A DNA stretch of 64,000 nucleotides from Ascidia mentula. Taxonomy: Eukaryota; Chordata; Ascidiacea; Phlebobranchia; Ascidiidae. Positions 47,901 to 59,626 of this stretch are shown piece after piece. The stretch's first letter is position 1, and each line of letters begins with the position of its first letter. The position numbers and the translations under genes are program-made. The stretch spans positions 15,762,001-15,826,000 of the forward strand of contig OX387201.1 of NCBI GenBank assembly GCA_947561715.1, in the 5' to 3' direction. The notes below the pieces were generated by a model. The model was not told where the DNA came from. It did not search any database and saw only the letters and a program-made list of their open reading frames with translations.

Positions 47901-50900
47901 GCCCGTTCACTTCAGCATCAGTTTGACTTTCACTTTCTGAACTTTCCGATCTGGTACATTGGGGGACGCTGCCCCCACTCCTTGCAGATTCTCTCAAGAA
48001 AGAAACATTTTCTAGATTATCAAAGAACGCTCTTCCTGGTTCTTCATCATAAATGGAGGTGTTTCTAGTAATGTTGCCAAACTTTTTCAACAGAGATTCA
48101 GGAACCGAACCGAACACTTTGCATCCTGTTAGCTTCACAGGCCGTGTTTCGGTGACAGGTTTAGTGTAAATTGTACCCGCAGATGGACGGGGCAAAGTAG
48201 ATTCGCTATTTTCATCCTCAGGGCATGTATGGCGAAACACAGTTTCATAGTTTTCATATGTATCTTCATGGGTGGAAATCATGCTTAAATTTTCCAGGCG
48301 GGAATTCGGGACTAAATCTTCCAAATCAGGATCGTTGTTCGTGACTTCTTGTCTTAATGATTGAAGGGAGGAAACTGAGGATTGTGGATCGGTGAGATTA
48401 TTTTCGTTTACTTCGTCAGAGCTGTAACATAAATTGATGAACACATTCGCTTTTCTCCTCAACTGTGGCTACTACCTACGATATATCAGATATTGGTAGA
48501 AACAAAAACATGTATTTGCTGACTCAACTGATATAGACAAATGTGTGACACAGTACTTATTTTATTGTCATCAAACTTTGAAAATAAGTTTTATGAATTA
48601 AACGTGACTGCAAACAAAGGTAGATTGAAATACTGGCAGTGCTCGATCGGCCTTTTACGTTATTCACGATTCGAAAAAACTGCGCCGATCGATCATTTTC
48701 AAGGTGGTCGATATATTATCCCTACAAGCACATGGGCGTATCTTCCGTGGTTAAAAAATACAAGTAATACAGTATAGTTTGCAAGTGTGGTAACTTTCCA
48801 GTTTCATGTACAAAAGCATGCAGCAAAATAATCGTTTATCACCTCTCTGTATCGCTTAGACTAGAATCTGGTGATGATCTTTCCTCAAGTTGCAAAAGGT
48901 AATATTCCGAATCGTCCGCAGAAGAAACTGAGCTCGTGCTGGACTTCCATTTCTCCAAGTAATTCTCATCAAATTTAACCGATTTTTTCTTCCCTTTTCC
49001 GTAAAGGAGGAGTTTCTGGAAGAAGCATTTGATTGACTTCGGTAGCTTCCTCTTTGGGAGCTTTACGTTGGTAGCAGAACGTTTTCTCTTCGATTCGTGA
49101 GAGAACATCTTCCGGATCCGAGAGATTTTGCTCTTTCGCTGTACGTTGGTGTCGCTCGGAGCCCTTCTGGAACTTTGCGGTGGGGTGGGAAGTTCCTCAT
49201 CGGAATATTCTGCAGAACTGGTGGAGGGAGTGACTGCAACTTGATCTATATCACTTTCCGACGTCCTCCTTTCCTCTCCGCCACTTGATGGCGGGAAGTT
49301 ACTGGATGACCCCGCGGAAGAGGTATTTCGTGATGAGATCTGACTTGCTGCAGATACAGAGGATTCCGAAGATGAATTTGCTTCTGCATCGGAGTTTTCA
49401 TTACGTTCGGATAAAAGTTTACCCACTGATAGCGAGGATAGGACAAACCTCCGTCTGTCGACACACGTGGCCAAACCTTTTTTCACCAACTCGTCAGAAA
49501 TAGAAACCTGGCAAACCATCTTATAGACAATAAACGCAACATCTTCATCGTATGAGGAATTTTGTGCCGAATAAGGTTGTTTTCTTTTGGTTTCTGAACT
49601 CCCGCTGTCGAGTGTACGTATTTGCTGCACAGAAGTTGCTGCTAGCATGCCAGTAACAGGAGGGACACTGTGCTTCTTGATGTAGTTCTCGATTATACAC
49701 AACCTCCTTGCGTCTCTAATACACCTTTGAGAGAAACTCATAGCGCCAAACTCTTCCGCGACATTAAAAATCTCCTCGAGCATAAATCGCTCGTAAAACA
49801 ACTCGCTTCGAACGTCTAAATGCGAGCTTCGTATCGCGTCCTCTGTAAGGAAACGACCCGTACCTAATAAAAGCGCTTGGAAAGAGAAATCGTCGCATTT
49901 ATTTTCCACTTCTTCTTCGGTGTATTTCGGAAAATGCCGGGTGTAAGTGTTTCTTCCTTCGTAAAGCGCGAAATCCACAACACGGGACGCGAACGGCTTG
50001 AGCGCTCTCTCCGCGTAAAGCTCCGGAAAGAAAGGTTTAAAGGTTTCTCTCCTCAGTGGACATTTGCGACACATGGAGTTAGGAGGGCGCGTGTCGTTGT
50101 CGGGATCGTATACGTCCTTGTTGCGCGTTTTTACAAGATCTTTGACATCCAATAAAGTAACCTGGTTGTAACTTGGCGGGTCGTAAGTAGGTTTAGTCGA
50201 CGTGTTAGGTTGCTTGTGTTCATCGCAATTTATATCAAAGCACTGACCTGCATTGCAAACTGCCAGGATATTCTGCTTTTGACTGTCAGTGTATTTTAAA
50301 CGCATCGGGATTTCGTGGTGGCCGATAGCGCCTGCACCAGCGGCCCTTGCGCTGTAGTTTGCCACCGTGTCCCGATCCTGCACTTGGAGGCTGCGCAACA
50401 CAATGCCATCGCCACGAAGATACATCATGGTTGCTTTTTCGTTAAACACGCTCTTCTTGTTATTCCGTTTCTCCGTGTCTTTGGTTTCAATTTCGTCACA
50501 TGAAGAACTGCTGATTTTTGACGTCAACTCAGTCTTGGTTGAGCGATCGAACCACGTGGTTAATTGCGACACGTTGGTTGAGGAATAATCCATTCCCCCC
50601 ATCTTCAGTAAACCATCCGGAAATTTCGCCTTCTGCTGCACCTTGTTTCCAAATACATCAAGGCTTGATGGTACAAACGACGACAAGCGCTGACTGCTCC
50701 TAACTTCGATAGTGGAGGATGTATCGGTTGGATTTTGTCCTTTTGCCTTCACAGGTGTTTCATCAGAATGCGGGTTCTCTTTTGGCATTTTGAAGGTATC
50801 AGACACGGGGGTCAGAGCTTCGTCGAAAAAGTTCGCTAAATGTCCAATTCTCGCCGAACTGCTGCTTCCTCCCGTAGTATCTTCGTCAGTTCTGACTGTT

Positions 50901-52925
50901 GACTTATTCCCTGCACTTGTTGTTTCTTTACTTGCAGTTGCATCAGTTCCAGACCACATGGAGGTACTGTTTGTCGTGGTGTTTGTTCCAGTTTCTCTTT
51001 CCGCTGTTGTGGCGTCATCGGTTGAGTCGTACTCGCTAGCAACTTCATCGTAACCATATACGTCATCATAACCACCTCGTGACGTTCTGCTCGGGACAGA
51101 ACTGGGCCCGGTCGCAATTCCTGGTACGACGGCAAGATTTTTCGAGTCACGTGATCGTCTTCCAATTGTCACCAGTGTTCTCGAACCTCGCTTGAACAGT
51201 TTAGGGTTTTTCAGGATTTTTTTGGATTGATGAAAATTCCTCTGTGGCGACGCCTGAGCTTTTTCGATGTTTGATTGCACAGACAAACTCCGAGGTAACG
51301 TTTTTCCTTTCTCCGCATAGCTTTCACGTTCGTAGATCGGCAAAGATGTGGACTGTCGTTTACTTTTCCAGTATGCGGCGTCCTTACCACCTTTTGTCTT
51401 GGAAAGACGCTCGACAAAGGTCACCGGTTCTGTGTAGCACCTACGACAGGCATCTGTCGTCACCTGATTGGCTGGTTTAGTTTTAGTCTCGTCTCGGTCG
51501 GTAACCAATGGAAGGGAGAAGGTGACGCATCGTGGAGCCAGGTCTCCACACGCATCGATCTTTTTCACATTCTGCTTCCTTGTATCTCTGCGTTTACCAA
51601 TGCGTATGTAGTTCTTTAGGTTCGGTTGTTTTCCATCCTTACGTTTGAAGCCAACGCTCGGTTGCAGAGCCATTGCGAAACTTCCAGAAGTTTCATTTTC
51701 CGAATGAAAACTTTCGAAAATTTCAGTGGAATCCTCTTTACTACCTGGGTTTGAATCCTGTTTCAGGGTGTTTGGAAGACTTTCTGTTTCCAAATTATTT
51801 TGGGAGTTTTTATTGGTTTCAGAAACCGGTTTCAGGGAGTTTGATGCCACAGTGTCATACGTCTTAGGCTTGCTTAATTCGGATGGAACTTTGTCGTAAA
51901 TCTGTTCCTGGTCTTGAGTTGATTCTTTTGAAACCGTTTTGTCAACTTCTGTAGTTTCAAAGCTACTAACGTCCATCACTTCGTCGTAAACATGTTCCCG
52001 ACCACCATAGAAAACGTTCCTTTTTTCCCCTATTCCCCGCCTTGTGGAGCCGACCTCTACCCATCCTCGGATTACATTTGCCAAATTGCGGTAAAATGTA
52101 TAGTTCCTACTGCAGTTTGAATTCGTGGCTGAGAAGTCCCGTAAGTAGCTTCCGTACGAAGACGGTGGAGCTTTACCGTACAAACTTGCTGTTTTTAGCA
52201 AACGCATTCTTTCCTTCATATGCCGCATTTCTTCGCCTGTTTTTTTCTTGTCCATCAGATGTTCTAATGTTAATTCATTCCGATTAATCTGTCGTTTACC
52301 TACGGGAAACTCGACATCCCGACGCCGCCATTTGGCCAAGTTTTCACCAATGTCTTGGCCCATGTCGATGCGCAGGACCCGCAATTTCTCGGCGAGGAGT
52401 TTTCTGGCGCGTAATGGGTTTAGATTATCACTTGGGATGCGCATCATAAAGCGCCCTCTTGCTCCCTTTTGCGGACTCGCGACCTGTCTTCCACTTCCAA
52501 TGAAAAGAGGTTTTGTGGAGCCCATGACCCGCGAGAGGTCCAAAGATGGATCATCCGAGGAGTGAAATGAGACGATCTCCTCCATAAAATCTTCCTCCTC
52601 TACCACCGGCATGTTGGTCATGGAAAACATCTCCTGCTCTGATATCCTCCGTTTCCGAGCGAACCTTTCTCTCATCTTCACAACAACACGCTTACGAAGA
52701 CTGGTCACCGCTCCGCTCATCCTCCGTAAGCGTTGGTTCATCTGACCGGCGAGGCTTCTTTGAATTTGAACCTCATTAGGATCAAGAAAAAGTTCTTGAG
52801 CTTTCTCGACGACCATGGAAGGAAGAGACATCAGTGAGTCGTCACCTGACCCAAATCGACCGTTACGGTTGGCTAAGTTTTCGGGAAGTTTTCTTTTTTG
52901 AAGCTTCCCCAGAATCACTGCTTTG
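41910..52925 (-). CDS. Very large low-complexity protein with YDEV motifs and a C-terminal KASH-like membrane anchor
   Basis: Exons: 52925-48843, 48421-45792, 45375-45170, 44503-43504, 42728-42647, 42177-41910. All phases agree, giving at least 2,755 residues with the 5' end unresolved. Most of the protein is Ser/Lys/Glu-rich and probably disordered. The first exon (1,360 codons) carries tyrosine motifs YDEV, YDKVP, YDTV and YDDVYGYDEV (visible residues about 313, 343, 356, 619-628) and a more ordered stretch around FKPFFPELYAERALKPFASRV to RRLCIIENYIKKH. Clusters of C-x-x-C occur in the second exon (CTRCVC, CDHC) and in the 82-nt exon (CECKETCPY, CCVCANHRSC). The last exon ends in a hydrophobic segment (ADIAARVVAVAALLYFVVG) plus a 13-residue tail finishing EGQPPT. 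A terminal PPT after a single membrane pass is the hallmark of KASH outer-nuclear-membrane proteins, but the body is not a recognised nesprin. An ATG at 53047 could start the large exon without splicing. Confidence 0.75.
44870..45155. mobile_element. Possible decayed hAT-type fragment in an intron
   Basis: The left part (CTGTGG ... TCACGATTTTGGTCGTGGACC) and right part (AACTTTGGGTCGCAACCCACAG) resemble the subterminal TGGGTCGC-type sequences of hAT transposons, and both ends begin with CTGTGG when read inward. No matching target duplication was found. It lies in the intron between 45170 and 44503 of the large gene. Confidence 0.25.
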
Positions 52926-53268
52926 CTAGAGAAAAATATAACAAAAACACATGTTTTCACCATACTTGAGCCTATCCGGTACTTTTTAGAAAGGAATGAT
53001 TTGAACTGTTTTGACAGCCATGCAACAAAATGACAAGATTCTGGCATTCAAATATTTTAAGAAGGGGTTCTATTAAAAAGATATCAGTATAAGCATGTGC
53101 CTATTTCATGAGCAATGTAGCTGGTTATATCGTTGTAGGTCAGTGTGACTTTAGTTTCTAAGACGTGACTGAAGTAAGAAGCTACTAATTCATCGATAAG
53201 TGTATTTTTTTTTATCTTGGCTGATAAGTATTATTTTGTACAACCGGTTCGCAAACTCTAAGAAGGGG

Positions 53269-55337
53269 TCACGAATCTTTTGTGCACCCCTGAATGCCAC
53301 CATTGGGTAAAGGTAACATAAGTAAGTAAATGTGGTCATACTCGTAAGTTCCGTCTTCGTTGTTCAATTTTCCCACCAGGACAATGTGGTCATCGATCAC
53401 AACTTCGTGTCCAACTGTTGTAATGTACCTACGAAGGGGATCCGAGTCATCCAGTAGATCCAGAGGTCCTATCAAGTTATCAAGGCTTGTCTTTTCCCGT
53501 ACGGCGTCTGGTTTAAACTGCCAGAAAAACGCATAAGTGCAACTGATGCAATTTACTTATAACTGCCCTTTTTGTAACGCTTTTAGTCATTTAGTACTGC
53601 CTTTGCAGCGAGCTAATTTTACAGCACTTCACAAATGATTAACATATTAAAAAAAAGATGTGTTGGTATTTTGAAAGAGCAAACAGAGTTACCATTGACG
53701 ACAAGAGATAATTTACCGAATTTGTTTTGTCGGCTGGTTTCTCTAAAAACGCAATATTACTAAAAATTCGTCGCCTATAAGCACAATGGATATGAAAACT
53801 AAGCACACAAGTCAAAAGTAAGCACATTTCTTCGAAAAGGCATATTTCTTGGTGTATGTGTCTTTTCTTCTGTGAATTTACCTGCGAAACAATATCCCTT
53901 CCAGCGTATTGGTGTTCACTTTGCAGTTTTGGAAGTATGTGCATTCCAAATGCATTGCTGTCTCGGCCGTCTTTTCTCGTTAGCAGATTGTCTGATTTGG
54001 ACCGAAGAGTTTTTCTCATAAGTTCTGCGTGGAAACATTTATTTGTAGATTTTGAAAATAACGCCAATTATACAGTTAGAGTGTGGTTACCGTATACACG
54101 ATAATTTGTTTCAGCTTACCTTCGTCGCTTATCTTAGGTTTCTTAACTTCAGGTTTTTGCTCCAAAATGCCAATGTGACTTTTTCTGTCGTGCTGCAAGA
54201 GCGGACTTGTAATTTTCTTTACATTTGTGCGAACTCCAAGCTTTCTCTCTTTGCCAATAACGTCATCCGAAACGGCACCCTTTATCGTCGTTCTGTCATT
54301 ACTTTTTCCAAGCATATCCAGATTTGAATTTAAAAGTCTGAAAACAATGATGGAAAAAATGGCAATTAAAACAAAAGTAATAAAGATGATAGCCAAACCT
54401 AAATAACACTATACTCTATACTGCGTTCATCATCAGTGCTAACTGTTTACTGAATGCACAAAGGGCTGTACCTGCGATGGGGCAAGCGAAAACCCTCTTG
54501 GAAATTAATCTTCTTTGTAATTAATTCTCGAAACTTCCAGAAAACTATTTTATTATTCATAAATATCAAACCTAACAACTCAGCAACAAGCCCCCCTGGT
54601 TACGCAAAAAAAAACTAACTTGTCACACAAAACGATTGAATATTACTAGCTTTTTCTAAAAACTAACTTGTCACACCAAACGTTTGAATATTACTAGCTT
54701 ATTTGTGCCAACTGCCAGTTTCCAAACAAGAAGCCGCAAATGGACTCCCCTAATCTAATTTGCAGATGCACCTGAGTTTGTTGGTTTCTTCTTCTCGAAT
54801 ATGTCGGTCCAAACCAGTTGTCGAAGTTGCCACGCAGTTTGGCAGACCTGTACTGGTTCCGGTTTCAGTACTTTGTTGTTCTGAGCTCGCAATGCTACGT
54901 TTTCGATTTGATTGCTCGAATAAAAACACAGATGATGGAGCAGGCTTTGCTTGTAGACAAGCTGAAGAGAAATCTTCTAATCTTGGTGTCATTTCGAGAC
55001 TAGCATTTTGATATAGCTTGCTAGGTTTGCTCACACTTGACGTCAATGTGCTACTAGCAGCTAAAGTAGATAGTGTGGGCGATGACTGAGAAAGCAAACT
55101 TTCCGAAACCGACTTCGCTTTTGGCCTTCGCCTTCTCGCGGAACTTCTCGGTGTTAAATTAACCCTCGAAGTATATGCTTCGTAAGTAGAGGATGACGAA
55201 GAATTACGAACATTTTGGAAAGACGACGATTTTTTCCGATAGAGTTTTCGACGAAATCGCGCATTTTCTGAGCTTCGCGGTAATATAGAAGATTTTCCTG
55301 TCGATGAAACGGACAATGATCTCTTTTTATCCGACAT
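53269..55337 (-). CDS. Hypothetical serine-rich protein, 391 aa; possibly the 5' part of the large KASH-like gene
   Basis: Exons: 55337-54772, 54337-54120, 54024-53882, 53517-53269, phases consistent. Starts MSDKKRSLSVSSTGKSSILP. The first 190 residues are Ser/Arg/Lys-rich and probably disordered. The last 83 residues look folded (GPLDLLDDSDPLRRYITTVG, HEVVIDDHIVLVGKL, YEYDHIYLLMLPLPNGG). No family recognised. No polyadenylation signal was seen after the stop. The next acceptor (52926) lies 340 bp downstream in a compatible phase with weak internal donors (near 53329 or 53281), so this may be the amino end of the large downstream protein rather than a separate gene. It is divergent to COG5, 629 bp between start codons. 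Confidence 0.6.
54613..54700. repeat. Two-copy tandem repeat, 48-bp period
   Basis: AACTAACTTGTCACAC-AAACG-TTGAATATTACTAGCTT occurs at 54613 and again at 54661 with few differences. It lies in the first intron of the 391-aa gene. Confidence 0.8.
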
Positions 55338-55966
55338 TTTTCACTGAATAAAGTTTTTCTAGCACTCCACACAAATGCGACTTCATTAAATTGCCCATTT
55401 TCCCCATTGTTGAGAAATAAAAGTCCATTTGTTGGCAAACAAATGATTTGGTTCAGTGATTTTACTGCGTGCGTACACTGTGTATGGGTGAGCATTACAA
55501 AAGTTAATGATGTTGTTTTGGATAAGGCTGAAAGGTTTCTTTTTCCATTAATTGTGTCCATTATCACCATCAAACTATTGATTGTGTACTCGCTCAGTTC
55601 ACATGGAGATTGTGAAATTGCCTGACATCTAGCGACAGTAGAACTTACAGACCGAGACCATTGCTGCAAATTTCTGTTGCCACTATGGCAATTTAATTAC
55701 AAAAAGGGAAAATAATTTCTGGACCAATCCATATTAAACCATAGATATACCAGTGAAATTAGAACAGTCAATGGCCATAAAAAAACAAGAATACAGATAC
55801 AGTAACATATTTTGTCCATAAAATCTAATTATTTTTCAGGGTTGCTGTTTCAGGTAACTTAGTGTAAGTGTTATTGCAGTTGGCTCTATAACTCGGGACA
55901 TACGTATGCTGTTCTTCAAGTTTAAGTTGTTCAAAAAAAATATTTAAATTGTTAGTGACTGCCATC
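55338..55966. promoter_or_regulatory. Divergent promoter region between the 391-aa gene and COG5
   Basis: The 629 bp between opposite start codons should hold both promoters. A 171-codon minus-strand open frame here has no homology I recognise and is not joined in frame to the neighbouring gene. An imperfect RFX-like half-site pair GTTGCC-ACTAT-GGCAA lies near 55677-55692, but its spacing is too wide for a classical X-box. Confidence 0.4.
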
Positions 55967-57927
55967 ATGGATGGGACAAAAAGTGACGTTTTGTCCACAT
56001 TTTCCTCAAACGGTATGTAGTCAACAGTGATGAATACAGTTATCATTTCTTCGAACTGGTAATATCTTGTTAATTGATTTTTGTAGATGTTCTCTCTGAC
56101 TTTCTCAACGATGACTTTGAGGTGCAGGAATATGCAACCAATGTTATCCAGAGTGCTGCCATTTCACAACGACTTGCACAACTTGTTGATGGAATCAGTA
56201 TTTTGGACAAAGAACTTCAATCACAGGTTTTCGGTCTTGTCATATTTGCTGTAACTGGTAAACACCCATAGCTCATGAGTTCGGTACAACAAAAAGGTTG
56301 TTGTTTTGTTATGTTGGTGAAAGCAGGTTAACAATCATTCACAGGTCTTAGCACCAGCAAATATTGTCAAAAATCATTGAAAATAAAAATAATTATAGAG
56401 TGACTTGTACAGCTGTCATTTTAAACCTTTCACACAAATACTACTTGCGAAATGGTACATGATCGACAGCCTGTCTGTGTACTTTGGTACTAGTATATTC
56501 AGCTCAGTTTTATAAATCTTTAATATTTACTTTGTAACAAAACTTGCAGATAGCATCAAGGCACGAGGATTTGCTTGCACAAGCTACTGGTATAGAATCA
56601 CTGGAAAGTGTTTTGACAATGATGCAATCAAGAATAAGCTCTTTGCAATCTGCTGTTGATAGGTGAAACACATATGCTGACGCAAATTTCTATAAGTTTC
56701 AGCTTTTTATTATTAAAAGAAAATTTTACACAAATTGAAAGAAATATTTTGAAAACTTGTATTTTTAGAATACGAGGAAAAGTTGGAGAACCATTTCAGA
56801 AAATCACTGCTCGTACAACTCAACTTGGACGACTTCAAGTAAGGGATTCATTTTCCCTAAGTGCTGGTGATTCCCATTAATGAAAAGAATGCCACGCTCA
56901 ATCTAATGCTAAAGGTGTACATATATTATTGGGGACTGGCATCATTCCTTGCCCAGAAAGGTTTCTTAACTCAATTGGATTCATGTTTTTCCCGCTGGCT
57001 AATTTTTTTTACTCTGTTGACATTAGGGATAAAAGACCTTTTTGGGTGGTGACTCTTCATACATAATCATGAACTTTATATTGTTGTAAAGCGCTGTGTA
57101 CCCCTGGTATGTCACTGTGGACCCCTAGTTGAGAAACTGTGATCCTAATAGTCATACTGCTTCTTGTTTGTTTTAATGTTTTACTGCCAACATTCCAATC
57201 CAAAAATCAATTTTTTTTGTGAGTTTGGGGATTTCAAGTCTTTACCTGCGGCGCTCATATAGCAGTAATTAAATGTGTGTTGCTAATTACTGTCACCGAG
57301 TTTAACCGTCTACAACTTTATTTCTATAGACGCTAGACAATGAAACAGCCCACTCTACACATTTGTCCATTTTTTTTTACTTTAGCTCAATTTTTTCAAT
57401 CAGTTATAATGCAAAATGCAACTACATCAACTAAAGGCGCTTCTGAACCGTAATGCATCTGTTTTAATTGCCCAATTAACAGTTAAAATAATTACCTCTA
57501 ACTAATTAACAAATTACCGAAAAAAATCAAATAGAAAGGTATGTTTTTTTAATTATTTAAAAAAACTACTGCGTTCAAGCTACCCCTTGAAAAAAAAATT
57601 AGGTCGCTAGGAGCACTATAGCGCAATGTATGCGCCAAAATGTGAGGGGTGGCGCTTAAAGGCATAAATATTGACAGTTTACACAGTGATAAACAATTGA
57701 TTAAATTGTTGACTAAAACTGTACAATGTAATAGGTTTGGTAAAGCAACTATATTTTGCAGTTAGTTTGTAACGTTATGTTTTATGTTAGTTGTGATGTT
57801 GTTTAGGTGACATGTGACTTACTGAGGAGAATTATCCGCATTCAACGACTGAGCAAACGACTCCACAGCCAACTTCAGGGTGGTGTGAGGGAAATAACAA
57901 AAGCTGCACAAAGCCTCAGCGAACTAG
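55967..57927 (+). CDS. COG5: COG5, conserved oligomeric Golgi complex subunit 5, N-terminal exons only
   Basis: Lobe B subunit of the COG tethering complex that recycles Golgi enzymes in retrograde COPI vesicles. Exons in window: 55967-56012, 56087-56226, 56550-56662, 56769-56838, 57807-57927; phases consistent, 163 codons of an expected ~800. Matches to the COG5 amino end are [83 protein letters not shown] and [16 protein letters not shown]. The ATG opens MDGTKSDVL and its exon ends in a strong GTATGT donor. The last visible donor (after 57927) is phase 1. The next expected block (YLSQGIDLSGI-like) is not found up to 64000, so the following intron must run past the window and contain GPR22 on the other strand, or the gene is truncated here. 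Reading on without splicing gives a stop at about 57990. Confidence 0.93.
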
Positions 57928-59626
57928 GTTGGTTCATTCAATTTAGAAATAAAGAAATACTTTGCTCGTTCTGTTCAAAATTACAGACATAAATATTGGA
58001 TTTAAATATTTTTTACCTTAAAGCACACGTCTGGGTGTCTGAATGTTGTATATGGTTGTTGAGGTATTCTAGTGGATACGTATGTGAAAACTTCCCAGTC
58101 GCAAGGGGGCAGTAAAGAGCTGTTGGTTGGTTGCGGAAGAGATTGAACGATCGAACTATTTTAAAATTGGAAACCATGAGTGTAGATTAATACTTTTCTG
58201 TAGTTTTCCTGATTTTGCGGCGACCAATTCCCAACCAGCACTCTTGGTTGATGACTCAGTTTTTTCACACCCTTGCAACAAACAACGACCGTGACTTAAT
58301 TACGTTTTGCACATCGTCAACTTGTAACGTCGTAATTACATGGCGCTGGCTGCAGTTGCTTGCTTTATTATGCGGTCGCATTGTTGTACGTCCATGTCGA
58401 TGAGCGGTTTTGTCCCTGGGGAAACGTCAGTCTAATTGACACACTTGGTTCTGACGAAAACATAACAAGTTACATTCAGACGTTGTCGCTTTGATCAATT
58501 TCCTGTCTATCTCTCTGCTCCCAAGCTTACCAAAGGATACAAAATCACTGATTGCTGTTTTTAAATATATTATGCTTTGTTGGTTTTAAGGTATACCGAT
58601 TTAATGAAGCGATGCCCTACATTCCTACTTAGTTTGTTTGGCTTTTGGTGATTTTAAAACCTAGGTTCGAAATTAACATTTTGCAGCGGGAAAAACTGTT
58701 TCAACCATATTTTTATTCTTTTTTTTATTTTTGAACACGCGATACCGACTATGCCTAACACGTAGGCATATATATATGAGTTAAAACGAAACCTTCCAAC
58801 TGCCAAACACAGGTGAAAACTGATGGAGAAATACCTTTCAACTTGTTGTTCTGATCATAAATAATGAACACAAAACTTGATGATTGCTTTTTTTTGATAA
58901 CATGTCGAACCGCGCGCTCAGTAAAACATCAACGCAAAAAGGTAAACAAGTCTCGCTACTGCCACAGTGGAAAATGTAAACGTGGAAAAGTAAGTTTGAA
59001 GAATGTCGTGCAACGAACACAGTGCGTTAGTGTAACTACCACATGCGTATGGTGGGAGACGGGTAGATTGCTCCGTACTGTTGAAGAATCGCGTTACAGT
59101 TTACAGTATTGGTGCCAGTCGAAAGGACTTGTTGTCTGATGGTAGATCCCAATCAAAATAATTGGTTTGCGTTAAAAAATAGGCAAAAATTACATCTGGG
59201 CTTTGAAACAGTGCCGTAATTGAAAAGGCTAAGAATATTCTTGCCTGTGTCTTGTGATTGCTCGGAGTTGTCATCGTGTTTGCAATAAAAACAAGTGTTT
59301 TTGTGCAATAAGCACCGTATGTCACAATGCATGGTCATAGTTTGAAACAAAAAAACTGTTAAGTGGTGTAATTGGATCTTGGACACTTTTATGCATCAAA
59401 AACGCATGTGTCGTAGTGCTTGGAACTTTAGGAATTCTGGCGTTTTTATTTATTTGCTACATTTTCAAAGTGAGAATGCTACTGTGTTATGGCTTGTAGG
59501 TTAGACAAAAGGTCCGTCAAGAAAACCGCTTTGCCGATCAGGCCCTTGTCCTGGTATCCTGACGTGCCTTTAGAACCACGTGGTTTGTGTACGGCAAGAA
59601 CTTGGACAAGAATCACTACAGTTGTG
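57928..59626. other. COG5 intron sequence before GPR22
   Basis: No exon of COG5 or another gene recognised here on either strand. The minus strand near its right end is the GPR22 3' flank, with AATAAA at 59445-59450. Confidence 0.5.
59445..59450 (-). terminator. Polyadenylation signal of GPR22
   Basis: Minus-strand AATAAA about 180 nt after the TGA at 59627-59629. Confidence 0.5.

Noticed and set aside
53230-53268. hAT-end-like sequence just after the stop of the 391-aa gene
   Set aside because: Only one short end, overlapping coding sequence, and no partner.
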